From Elusimicrobiota bacterium (lineage in GTDB: Bacteria > Elusimicrobiota > Elusimicrobia > UBA1565 > UBA9628): 17,385 nt of DNA. Made by a program: the position numbers and the translations under genes. Numbering within the stretch: the stretch's first letter is position 1; the number at the start of each line of letters is the position of its first letter. Below the pieces are notes generated by a model. The model ran no database searches. It had not been told where the DNA came from and saw nothing but the letters and a program-made list of their open reading frames with translations. Of the stretch, positions 1-7,210 are shown piece by piece. The stretch is from contig JAMPYD010000006.1 in NCBI GenBank assembly GCA_023700845.1, positions 1 through 17,385 on the forward strand, given 5' to 3'.

Positions 1-1
1 G

Positions 2-2551
2 GCGTTCGTGGTCAACCACAACAACATCGTCGACCACCTGAAGAAGTTCAACCCCGGATGGGACGACGCGAAGCTCTGGGACTACGCCCGCAAGATCAAC
101 GTCGCGAGCACGGCGCAGATCCACACGACCGAGTGGACCGAGGACCTCCTCCAGCACCCCACTCTTCAGGAAGGCATGCACGCCGAATACTACGGCCTGC
201 TCGGCCCCAAGTTCAAGGCGTGGGTGATGCGCGCGTCGTATCGCCACCCGTGGTTCGGCAAACTGATGAAGCCCCTGACCAACAACGACGTGTTCTGGGG
301 CATGCCCGGCTCGAAGTGGGAGCACCACGACGGCCCGTTCCAGGTGCCGAAGCACTTCCGCTTCGTGTACCGCCTGCATGAGATGATCCTCAGCGACCAC
401 GAGTTCATGGCGCCGCCCTCGGCGACCCAGGGCGAGCGCCTGCTCGGCCGCCGCGAGCTCATCGACTTCATCCACTCCAACACGCGCCCGATCGTCGAGC
501 AGTACGGCTACGACGTCCTCGCCTGGTCCTTCGTCCGCAAGTCCGCCGGCGCGCTCACGCTCAAGAACTTCCCGAAGGCGCTCACCCAGTTCAAGGACCA
601 GCAGCACGACAAGCTGATGGACCTGGCCGAGGCGGACACCTTCCGCGAGCGCACGGACGGCACGGGCTCCTACAACGAGTTCCGCCGCTCCGTCGGGGAG
701 CCGCCCGTCGCGAGCTTCCTGGAGCTGACCGGCGGCGACGCCGAGATGGCCAAGGCGCTCGAGGTCAAGTTCGAGGGCGACATCGACAAGGTGGACGCGG
801 GCATCGGCATCCTCGCCGAGCCCAAGCCCGCGGGCTTCGCGCTCGGCTTCACGCAGTTCTACCAGTTCGTCCTCAACGCCCCGCGCCGCGTGAAGTCGAA
901 CCGCCACCTCACCGAGCTCTATTCCCACAAGGACTACACGTTCGAGGGCATGGAGTGGCATTGGCACTCGGGCGGCATGGGCGGCGTCCTCGCCCGCGCG
1001 ATGAAGGGCCTGCCGCGGGGCCAGGACGTCATCCGGGCGATGGAGGGCGTGACGCGCTGGTTCGCCCCGTGGCAGGACACGGAGACCTTCCCCGTGCGCC
1101 TGCTCGACACGGCCAACGCGAACTCGTCGGCCATCCTGAAGAACACGTTCAAGCTCGCGCTGTGGGGCTCGTTCACGGCCTTCTCGGCGTGGATGGGCGT
1201 CGCGGTGTCCGCGTTCACCATCGTGCCGGTCGCGGCGGTCGCGCTCGGCCTGCCGCTAGCCCTCTACTACAAGCGGATGCTCGCTTACCGCTACATGCAG
1301 AAGGCGTGGCAGTCCGCGTACACCGACCGCCGCCGCTCGATGTTCCCGACGTTGTTCCTCGGCGAGAAGGTCGCGCGCTGGGCGGCCGGCGCGGGCAAGC
1401 TCGCCGCGGGCGCGGCGATGCTCGTCGCGGGCTTCGCGGCGGTCAGCCTGTTCGCCACGAACCCGGTGGTCGCGATCTTCGCGGGCATCACGGCCCTCAA
1501 GGCCCGCTCGGTGATCGGCGCGACGACGCAGTACGAGAACGACATGGCGATCCTCAAGATCGCCCTGCAGAACCGCCTGCGCGAGGGCTACCCCGTCGCG
1601 ACGGCGCAGGACGCCGCCCCCGAGGCGCAGTCCGACCTCGAGCGCCGCTATTGGATGCTGGTCCCCGCGGGGGCCAAGCAGCCGGTGGCGACGGTCTGGC
1701 ACAGCTACCGCGTCCTCAACGAGCACGGCCTCGGCCGCCTCACGGCGTTCAAGACCGCGTTGATCTCGCACCTCGTGTTCGGGCCGCGCTCGCAGCGCGG
1801 CCTGGGCCTCAAGGCGCGCTGGAACGCGGGCATCCTCTTCAAACCGTTCGCGATCTACGTCCCGAACATGATCCAGGCGCAGGGCCCGTCGTCCACGGGC
1901 GTCTACGCGCACGCGAACAACAATAAGGGGCTGGTGCCGGGTGACGTCGACACGACGGTGTTCGACGAGATGTTCTCCCGCTACGCCCCGGGCCGCGACT
2001 ACATGACGGCCTACGACTTCGCGCGCATGCGAGAGGACAAGCGCTGGCGCGATTCCCAGGCGGGGATCGGCGGGCCGGTCTCGCGCTGGCTCGGCGAGAT
2101 CGCGGTGAAGAAGCGGACCAGCCAGCTCCTGCAGCTGTACGCGGACACGGTCGCCAACGAGGACAAGCATCTCGTCCCGGCGATCAGCCGCGGCATGATG
2201 CTCCGCGTCTACAAGGGAACGGCCCAGGCCGACATCGCCGCCGAGCGCGCGCTCGACGGCGTGCACCCGGACCTCCGCGCGGCCAACCCCGAGGGCAAGC
2301 CGACGCTCAAGGAGAAGGCGAAGGCCGACCTCCGCAAGCTCGGCGGCGCGGTCCGCACGCTCGCCGGAAGCCTCGTGCTGCCGTACACCGGCGCGCGGTT
2401 CGCGTCGAACGCCCGCGCGTTCGGGACGTTCTTCAAGACGGTGTGGCAGACGGGCTGGATCGCGATCGCCGCGGTGGTCGCGTACTACGCGGTCCGCGAC
2501 TCCATCCTCTACATCCTCATCCCCTACCTCGTCTTCAAGGGGATCTTCTAG
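2..2551 (+). CDS. Haem peroxidase (COX/alpha-dioxygenase-like) fused to a caleosin-like domain; 5' end outside window
   Basis: The frame is open to the window edge, so the N-terminal half of the peroxidase is missing. Numbering here starts at the GTG at base 8 (847 residues seen). Residues 1-335 look like the C-terminal part of an animal-type haem peroxidase. The motif YRLHEMILSDHEF at 121-133 matches the Y-x-x-H signature of cyclooxygenases and alpha-dioxygenases, giving a likely catalytic Tyr121 and proximal haem ligand His124. RERTDGTGSYNEFRRSVGEP at 213-232 is another family hallmark. Hydrophobic spans at about 382-420 and 465-495 suggest membrane anchoring. Residues about 560-740 resemble caleosins/peroxygenases: an EF-hand-like start with His565, PFAIYVPNMIQAQ (613-625) where caleosins have PFFPIYLKNIHKAKHG, GVYA, then FDEMFSRYAPGRDYMTAYDF and a closing LRVYKGT. 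A last hydrophobic helix lies at 815-845. By family, the role is fatty-acid oxygenation, possibly with peroxygenase chemistry. The peroxidase call is firm and the caleosin call is moderate. Confidence 0.8.
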   Translation, partial: AFVVNHNNIVDHLKKFNPGWDDAKLWDYARKINVASTAQIHTTEWTEDLLQHPTLQEGMHAEYYGLLGPKFKAWVMRASYRHPWFGKLMKPLTNNDVFWGMPGSKWEHHDGPFQVPKHFRFVYRLHEMILSDHEFMAPPSATQGERLLGRRELIDFIHSNTRPIVEQYGYDVLAWSFVRKSAGALTLKNFPKALTQFKDQQHDKLMDLAEADTFRERTDGTGSYNEFRRSVGEPPVASFLELTGGDAEMAKALEVKFEGDIDKVDAGIGILAEPKPAGFALGFTQFYQFVLNAPRRVKSNRHLTELYSHKDYTFEGMEWHWHSGGMGGVLARAMKGLPRGQDVIRAMEGVTRWFAPWQDTETFPVRLLDTANANSSAILKNTFKLALWGSFTAFSAWMGVAVSAFTIVPVAAVALGLPLALYYKRMLAYRYMQKAWQSAYTDRRRSMFPTLFLGEKVARWAAGAGKLAAGAAMLVAGFAAVSLFATNPVVAIFAGITALKARSVIGATTQYENDMAILKIALQNRLREGYPVATAQDAAPEAQSDLERRYWMLVPAGAKQPVATVWHSYRVLNEHGLGRLTAFKTALISHLVFGPRSQRGLGLKARWNAGILFKPFAIYVPNMIQAQGPSSTGVYAHANNNKGLVPGDVDTTVFDEMFSRYAPGRDYMTAYDFARMREDKRWRDSQAGIGGPVSRWLGEIAVKKRTSQLLQLYADTVANEDKHLVPAISRGMMLRVYKGTAQADIAAERALDGVHPDLRAANPEGKPTLKEKAKADLRKLGGAVRTLAGSLVLPYTGARFASNARAFGTFFKTVWQTGWIAIAAVVAYYAVRDSILYILIPYLVFKGIF

Positions 2552-2558
2552 GAGACCC

Positions 2559-3365
2559 ATGAAAAACCTTCTGCGCTCGCTCATCATCGCCGCGTCGCTC
2601 GCGTCCGCGGCTCACGCCGGCCCGATCCCCGAGGGCTCCTGGGGCGGCCTGTCGGCCCTGCTCAAGGGTCCCGACGTGATGGCGTTCCTCCTCAAGGCCG
2701 ACAAGACGAACCCGACCGCGGGCTACGCGATCCTCGCCGAGTACACGCGCCTCCCCTACATCCCCGGGCCCGAGCGCCTGGAGATCGCGCGGTGGGTCCC
2801 GCGGCTCTACATCTACCGCGTGGAGCAGCTCGACAAGCTCCGCTTCGCGGTCAAGCCGCTGAAGGTTTCCGCGGCGGGCGGCCTCGAGGTCGACGGCGGC
2901 TACGCCGCGGCGGGCGAGCTCACGCTCGCCAAGAAGGGGACCCTCGTCGGCGCCACCCTCACGCGCTACGAGAAGGGCGAATCCGCGGTCGCCGAGGTCG
3001 TGACCTTCGACGGCAAGGTATCCTCGACCTGGGAAGGCTTCGTTCCCGGCGCGTACTTCGGCTCGAAAGACTCGACCGGCGGCGACTACACGCACAAGAA
3101 CATCAACACGCGCCTGGGCGACGACAAGGTCGCCGACTTTTTCCAGAAGGACATCACCGGCAAGTTCGACATGACCGAAGCCGCCCCGGGGATCTTCACG
3201 TTCAAGGCCAAGGGCGCGATCGCCAAGGGCGCGGACAAGGTCCTCTCGCGCATCGCCGTGTTCGTCGACATCGTCAACTGGAAGCCCATCATGACGACCG
3301 ACGAGCTCCTGCTCATCAACCCCGACGACGCTAAGGACGTGGGTTTCTACTACGAGCGTCATTAG
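2559..3365 (+). CDS. Secreted protein of unknown function
   Basis: This 268-residue protein has a clear Sec signal peptide: a positively charged start (MKNLLR), a hydrophobic core, and an A-H-A cleavage site near residues 18-20. The mature part is about 248 residues of alternating beta-rich sequence with no cysteine, no obvious catalytic motif and no membrane span. I do not recognise the family. It begins 7 nt after the stop of the peroxidase-caleosin gene, and AGGAG, which overlaps that stop codon, serves as the ribosome binding site, so the two are almost certainly one operon. Its 3' end overlaps the end of the opposite-strand dipeptidase gene by 35 nt. A periplasmic or outer-membrane partner of the oxygenase is a guess from position only. 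Confidence 0.75.
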   Translation: MKNLLRSLIIAASLASAAHAGPIPEGSWGGLSALLKGPDVMAFLLKADKTNPTAGYAILAEYTRLPYIPGPERLEIARWVPRLYIYRVEQLDKLRFAVKPLKVSAAGGLEVDGGYAAAGELTLAKKGTLVGATLTRYEKGESAVAEVVTFDGKVSSTWEGFVPGAYFGSKDSTGGDYTHKNINTRLGDDKVADFFQKDITGKFDMTEAAPGIFTFKAKGAIAKGADKVLSRIAVFVDIVNWKPIMTTDELLLINPDDAKDVGFYYERH

Positions 3366-4353
3366 TTCGACGCCATAGCCTGACGAAGGACTCGGCGCCG
3401 GCCGTCGCGGGGATACCCGCGGCGGCCAGCCCTTTTAGGACCGCGGCGTAGCCGTCCGGGCCCGGGACGCCCTCGATGAGCCCGATCAGGCCGTTGAAGT
3501 CCGAGCCGATGGCCACCGCCTCCGGCCCCGCCTCGCGCGCCAGGATCGCGGCGTGCCCCATCAAGGACTTCATGTCGGCGCCGGCGTAGTTCGCGGCCAG
3601 CGCGAGGCCGACCATGCCCCCGCTGCGCCTCACTTCCCGCAGAAGCTCGGAGGAGATGGTCCTCTCGCACGGCGTGAGCTCGCGCGCGGCCTGGTGAGAG
3701 AACATCAAAGGCAGCCCGGGATGGCGCCGCGCCAGATCGAAGGCCGTCTTGTCGCTCGCATGGGTGAGGTCGAGGATCAGGCCCTTGGCGACGGCGTGGT
3801 CCGCGAGAGTCTCGCCCTGTTCCGACAGGCCCTTCGGGTTGAGCCGCACCGCGCCCTTGCCGCCCGGGACGCAGGTCGGCATCGGCCAGTAGCGTCCCGC
3901 CGCCGCCCCGCCCCAGCGCGTGTCCGTGAAATGGGCGATGGTGAGCATGCGCACGCCCCGGTCCCACAGCCGGTCGAGGCGCGCGGGCGTGTCGGCGCCG
4001 CCCGCCCCCTCGACGGCGAGGATCACGCCGAGGCGCCACTCCTTGGCTTTGAGCACGGCCTCGGCCTCGTCGGGCGTCCGCACGATCGAGACGCGGGCAT
4101 CCTTGGCCGCCCAGCGCTCGACCTGCGCGATCTGCCGGAGCAAAGACCGGGCATAGCCGCCGCGAAGCTGGGAGACGACGGGCGTCGCGTAGAGCGGGAC
4201 CACGACGAGGCGCATGTCCGCGGCCTCGAGGTCCGCGAGACGCACCTGCTCCTCGATCATGGGGACATGGAGGTGGAGGTCGATCGAAGAAGCCTGGAGG
4301 GAGGCCGGCCCGAGCAGCCACGCCGCCGCGAGCGCCCTCCAGGCCATGGTCAT
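3331..4353 (-). CDS. Exported membrane dipeptidase (peptidase family M19)
   Basis: This 340-residue protein has an N-terminal signal peptide (residues 1-21) and the M19/renal-dipeptidase metal-site series: DLHLH at 25-29, VEGA with Glu115, DLTHAS with His198, FSHQAAREL with His220, and IGSDFNG with Asp285. The family hydrolyses dipeptides at a binuclear zinc site. The usual first metal motif is H-x-D, but here it reads H27-L-H29, a possible change in metal binding or substrate. The length is normal for the family. The chosen ATG (4353) has no clear Shine-Dalgarno, and a second ATG lies two codons in (4347). It sits just downstream of a terminator hairpin, so it probably has its own promoter. 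Its 3' end overlaps the convergent secreted-protein gene by 35 nt. Confidence 0.88.
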   Translation of the reverse strand: MTMAWRALAAAWLLGPASLQASSIDLHLHVPMIEEQVRLADLEAADMRLVVVPLYATPVVSQLRGGYARSLLRQIAQVERWAAKDARVSIVRTPDEAEAVLKAKEWRLGVILAVEGAGGADTPARLDRLWDRGVRMLTIAHFTDTRWGGAAAGRYWPMPTCVPGGKGAVRLNPKGLSEQGETLADHAVAKGLILDLTHASDKTAFDLARRHPGLPLMFSHQAARELTPCERTISSELLREVRRSGGMVGLALAANYAGADMKSLMGHAAILAREAGPEAVAIGSDFNGLIGLIEGVPGPDGYAAVLKGLAAAGIPATAGAESFVRLWRRTNDARSRNPRP

Positions 4354-4360
4354 GGCGCTA

Positions 4361-4370
4361 TCTTATAAGA
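4361..4370 (-). promoter_or_regulatory. Possible -10 element (TATAAG) of the dipeptidase gene
   Basis: The minus strand reads TCTTATAAGA, a 10-nt perfect palindrome containing a TATAAG -10-like hexamer, 8-17 nt before the dipeptidase ATG. A start point about 7 nt downstream would fall almost on the ATG, which would give a leaderless or very short leader. That agrees with the lack of a ribosome binding site. No convincing -35 box is visible because the terminator stem occupies that region. This is an inference from pattern only. Confidence 0.25.
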
Positions 4371-4430
4371 AAAAATTCTTCCGAGGAGGGTTTTGATCAC
4401 TATTGTGCTCAAAACCCTCGAGGGAAGAAT
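4367..4430 (-). terminator. Rho-independent terminator after the FKBP gene
   Basis: Two 22-nt arms (4375-4396 and 4409-4430) are complementary except for three central bases. The stem can extend inward by three more pairs to a TATT loop at 4401-4404. On the minus strand the stem is followed by a run of six T, then C and TT. This is the usual stem plus U-tract of intrinsic termination for transcripts of the amidase-FKBP pair. It lies 46 nt past the FKBP stop and ends just before the dipeptidase start. Confidence 0.75.
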
Positions 4431-4475
4431 CAGACCTCGAAAAAAAGGGAGTCCCGCCGGCGGCGGCTCGATGGC

Positions 4476-4955
4476 TCAGCGCGGACGGATCGCGACGACC
4501 TTGATCTTGTAGCGCAGGGGCTTGCCGGCGAGAGGATGGTTGAAGTCGAGCGTCGCCTTGCCGTCCTCGATCTTCAGGACGCGGCCTTGGGCCGCCTTGC
4601 CGCCCTGGGCGCCGCCGACGAGGGCGCCGGGGGCCAGGTCCTTGGCCATGGCGCCGAACTTCTCGAGCGGGATGGCCTTGATCTTGTCCGGGTCGGACGG
4701 GCCGAAGCCCTGCATGGGGGTCAGCTCGACGACCTTCTCCTCCCCCTTCTTCATGCCGACGAGGGCCTCGTCCACCGGGCCAGGCAGGTTGCCTTCGCCC
4801 TGGACGACGATCAGCAGGTCGCGGCCGGCGTTGGATTCGATCATAGTCCCCGCGGAGGTCAGCTCGTAGTCGAGCTCGACCGTGGCGCCCGGCGGCACGC
4901 GCTCCCCGGGGGAGCAGGCGGCCAGGAGCAGGACGGCCGCCAGGGCCCGCCTCAC
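4476..4955 (-). CDS. FKBP-type peptidyl-prolyl cis-trans isomerase, SlyD-like lipoprotein
   Basis: This 159-residue protein has a lipoprotein signal ending in LAAC (Cys14), so it is probably anchored in the envelope. The FKBP core starts at GATVELDYELTSAGTMIES (residues 23-41) and continues through DEALVGMKKGEEKVVELTP (62-80) and GFGPSDPDKI. It resumes at LDFNHPLAGKPLRYKIKVVA (137-155). The segment between (about 90-130) corresponds to the insert-in-flap chaperone domain of SlyD proteins. There is no His-rich metal-binding tail. The expected role is prolyl isomerase and folding chaperone for exported proteins. It starts at a GTG whose GTGA overlaps the amidase stop codon, so the two are translationally coupled. 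A terminator hairpin follows. Confidence 0.9.
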   Translation of the reverse strand: MRRALAAVLLLAACSPGERVPPGATVELDYELTSAGTMIESNAGRDLLIVVQGEGNLPGPVDEALVGMKKGEEKVVELTPMQGFGPSDPDKIKAIPLEKFGAMAKDLAPGALVGGAQGGKAAQGRVLKIEDGKATLDFNHPLAGKPLRYKIKVVAIRPR

Positions 4956-6046
4956 GCCGGCTTGATGACGGCCAGCGGGGTGAAGTCGCCGACGCTGCCG
5001 CCGCCCACGATGATCTCGTTCTCCTTGTCGATCACGCGGCGCAGGGACTCGAGCCGGGACATCAGGTGGCGGCCGGGGCAGTCGGTGTTGGTGTAGTGGT
5101 TGTGGGCCTCGAGGAAGCCCTTCGCGTCGGGGTCCTTCTTGTACTTGATCGACAGATAGGTCACGAGCCGGGTGAGGCTCTCGAGCTGCGCGTCGGTGGG
5201 CTGGACCTTGTTGAAGTCGCCCATCATGGCCGCGCCGATGTTGCCGTCGTTGGCCCCGCCGGCGTGGGCGCCGATGTACTCCGAGCGGCGGCCCTCGACC
5301 ACGCGCCCGTCGCCGGCGATCAGGAAGTGGTAGCCGATGTCGTCGAAGGCGTCCTTGCCCTCGCGGGCGCGGCCGACCATGTGGTAGTGCTGGATGTTCT
5401 TGACCGCCTGAGCGGTCTCGGCCTCGTTCATGGGCTGCTTGCCCTGCGTGTGATGCACCGTCACGCGGTAGGGCGTGTGGGCGGAGTTGGAGCCGCGCCG
5501 CGGCGCCGCGCGCCAGCCCAGGCGGCTCATGATAGGGGCGACGGTCGGGAACTTCTGGGCGAGCTGGAACGACGCGAAGCCGAGCAAGGTCTGGCCGGCG
5601 TCCTTCGCGGTGCCGGGGGTCGCCCCGCTGCGCGAGTAGTCATAGTCGTCGGGCAGCGGGGGCACGGTCCCGCCGAGGTCGGTGACGCGGGCGCTCGCGT
5701 CGGCCGTGTAGGGCAGGCGCTTGCCCCGGCGGCCGGCCGGGGCGCTCCCGGGCGCGTACCCTGCCGGGACGTAGCCGGCGGCGCCGACCCCGTCGCGCAT
5801 GCGCGTACCGTCGAACATGGCGCTGGCGCCGTGGGCGGCGTCCTCCGGAGCGGCTCCGACGAAATCGGTGGCGGGCGCGTAGGCCATCAGGTTCTTGCCG
5901 GAGAGCCGGCGCGCGGGCGAGGCGTCCTCGGAAGGCGCCGAGCGGCGCGAGGAGGAGGACGGCACGGCCTGGTCCTTCTTCTCCTCGCAGCCGGTCAAAG
6001 CGCCGGCGGCGAGGGCGAGGGCGACGAGCGGGAGTGAGCGTCTCAT
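4952..6046 (-). CDS. N-acetylmuramoyl-L-alanine amidase (PGRP/Amidase_2), lipoprotein
   Basis: This 364-residue protein has a lipobox LTGC (Cys20) and then about 160 residues of low-complexity, probably disordered sequence rich in Ala, Gly, Ser and Pro. The C-terminal half is a peptidoglycan-recognition/type 2 amidase domain. YRVTVHHT carries His198/199, FLEAHNHYTNTDCPG carries His315 and Cys323, and DIGYHFLIAGDGRVVEGR lies between them. His315 and Cys323 are eight residues apart, as in zinc-binding, catalytically active PGRPs. The family cleaves the bond between N-acetylmuramic acid and L-alanine in peptidoglycan. The protein is probably tethered to the outer membrane through its lipid and long linker. 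It shares a 4-nt overlap with the FKBP gene, which may help fold exported envelope proteins. Confidence 0.92.
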   Translation of the reverse strand: MRRSLPLVALALAAGALTGCEEKKDQAVPSSSSRRSAPSEDASPARRLSGKNLMAYAPATDFVGAAPEDAAHGASAMFDGTRMRDGVGAAGYVPAGYAPGSAPAGRRGKRLPYTADASARVTDLGGTVPPLPDDYDYSRSGATPGTAKDAGQTLLGFASFQLAQKFPTVAPIMSRLGWRAAPRRGSNSAHTPYRVTVHHTQGKQPMNEAETAQAVKNIQHYHMVGRAREGKDAFDDIGYHFLIAGDGRVVEGRRSEYIGAHAGGANDGNIGAAMMGDFNKVQPTDAQLESLTRLVTYLSIKYKKDPDAKGFLEAHNHYTNTDCPGRHLMSRLESLRRVIDKENEIIVGGGSVGDFTPLAVIKPA

Positions 6047-6208
6047 GCCCGCAGTTTAACGGAATTTTCCGGCGTGCCCATAGGCCTTTGGGCCCAGAGG
6101 ACCCGGGCCTAATCAGCCTATACGGTGTCAGGCTTAAATGATTGCGAAACCAGCTTTTAAGAGGCTTTTTCCCCGAGGGAAGCCCCGCGAGTGCCGGGCT
6201 TTAAGGTG
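6047..6208. other. Intergenic gap between oleD and the amidase gene
   Basis: This is the longest non-coding stretch in the window (162 nt). It is visibly richer in A and T than the flanking genes. It contains two inverted repeats (6081-6111 with TAGGCC/GGCCTA arms, and 6163-6184) and should hold the end of the ole operon and the start signals of the amidase gene. I found no convincing -35/-10 pair and no small ORF or RNA gene. Confidence 0.5.
6163..6184 (-). terminator. Weak hairpin after oleD, possible terminator
   Basis: On the minus strand GGCTTCCC pairs with GGG and AAGCC across a three-base bulge. It lies 25-46 nt past the oleD stop codon. There is no good U-tract after it (TCTTAAAAG), so it may be a weak or Rho-assisted stop, and read-through into the amidase gene is possible. 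Confidence 0.3.
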
Positions 6209-7210
6209 TTAAACAACTCTTTGCGTGGCCTTGATCCAGTGGGCCAGGCGAGCCATCCCGTCCTCGATCTTCATCCTCGGCTTCCAGCCCAGCTCGCGCT
6301 TGGCCGCCGAGATGTCGAACCAGTGGGCCGTGGTCAAGGTGTGCACCAGGAACTTGGTCAGCGGCGGCTCCGACGTCAGGCCCAGCGCGCGCCAGGTCCC
6401 CTCGCAGAGCGAGGCGGCGGCGAGGGCGGCCGTCTTGGGGATGCGCTTCTTGACCGGGCCCAGGCCCGCCGCCGCCAGCATGCGCTCCATGAACTCCCAG
6501 ATGGGGCGGGGGTCGCCGCCGGACAGGAAGTAAGGCTTGCCCGCGATCTCCGACAGAGGGGAGAGCTGGATGGCGGCCAGCACGTGGGCCTCGACCGCGT
6601 CGTCGATGTAGATCGTGTCCACGAGCTTGTCGTCATGGCCGATGCGGAACAGGCGGCCGGCCTTCTGGCGGGCGATCACGCGCGGCAGGATGCTGCGGTC
6701 GCCCGGCCCCCAGATGAAATGCGGCCGCAGGGACACGGTCGCGAGGCGGTCGTGGTTGGCGGCGAGCGCCATGCGCTCCGAGAGGGCCTTGGTCTGGGAG
6801 TAGAACGAGTCGAACCTCACGGGGTAGGGCGCGGATTCGTCGACGCCCTCGATATCGCCCCCGTGGAACACCACGCTCGGCGAGCCGGTGAACACGAGCT
6901 TGCGGATGCCCTGCTCCTGGCACGCGCGCAGCACGTTGCGGGTCCCCTCCACGTTGACGGCCTGGTAGTCCTCGTACGGGCCCCACAGCCCGACCTTCGC
7001 GGCGACGTGGAACACCACGTCGCGGTCGTCGCAGGCCGCCTTGAGGGCCTCGTAATCGCCGATGTCCCCCTTCGCGCAGTCGATGCCGAGCGCCTCGAGG
7101 TCGGGGTAGGACCCGCGTCCGAACACCCTCACCTCGTCGCCGCGCTCGCGAAGCTTCCGGGCCAGCGCCGCGCCCAGGAAGCCGCCCCCGCCGGTGACGA
7201 GCGCCCTCAC
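6209..7210 (-). CDS. oleD: OleD, NAD(P)H-dependent 2-alkyl-3-oxoalkanoate reductase (extended SDR)
   Basis: This 333-residue protein is of extended short-chain dehydrogenase/3-beta-HSD type. A Rossmann glycine motif TGGGGFLG lies at residues 6-13 and the catalytic Y-x-x-x-K at Tyr137/Lys141 (FYSQTKALSE), with a TGSPSVVF strand (Ser110) before it. In olefin biosynthesis OleD reduces the 2-alkyl-3-keto acid made by OleA to the 2-alkyl-3-hydroxy acid. The start is the GTG at 7210: GTGA overlaps the oleC stop, and the Rossmann fold begins right after it. A longer open frame extends to 7402 but has no homology-like sequence. Alone the protein could be mistaken for a sterol or sugar-nucleotide dehydrogenase, but its place as last gene of oleABCD fixes the call. 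Confidence 0.92.
   Translation of the reverse strand: MRALVTGGGGFLGAALARKLRERGDEVRVFGRGSYPDLEALGIDCAKGDIGDYEALKAACDDRDVVFHVAAKVGLWGPYEDYQAVNVEGTRNVLRACQEQGIRKLVFTGSPSVVFHGGDIEGVDESAPYPVRFDSFYSQTKALSERMALAANHDRLATVSLRPHFIWGPGDRSILPRVIARQKAGRLFRIGHDDKLVDTIYIDDAVEAHVLAAIQLSPLSEIAGKPYFLSGGDPRPIWEFMERMLAAAGLGPVKKRIPKTAALAAASLCEGTWRALGLTSEPPLTKFLVHTLTTAHWFDISAAKRELGWKPRMKIEDGMARLAHWIKATQRVV

Noticed and set aside
1256..2587. Minus-strand open frame of 443 codons opposite the peroxidase-caleosin gene
   Set aside because: It is Arg-, Glu-, Ala- and Val-rich low complexity typical of antisense frames in high-GC DNA. The plus strand has family motifs.
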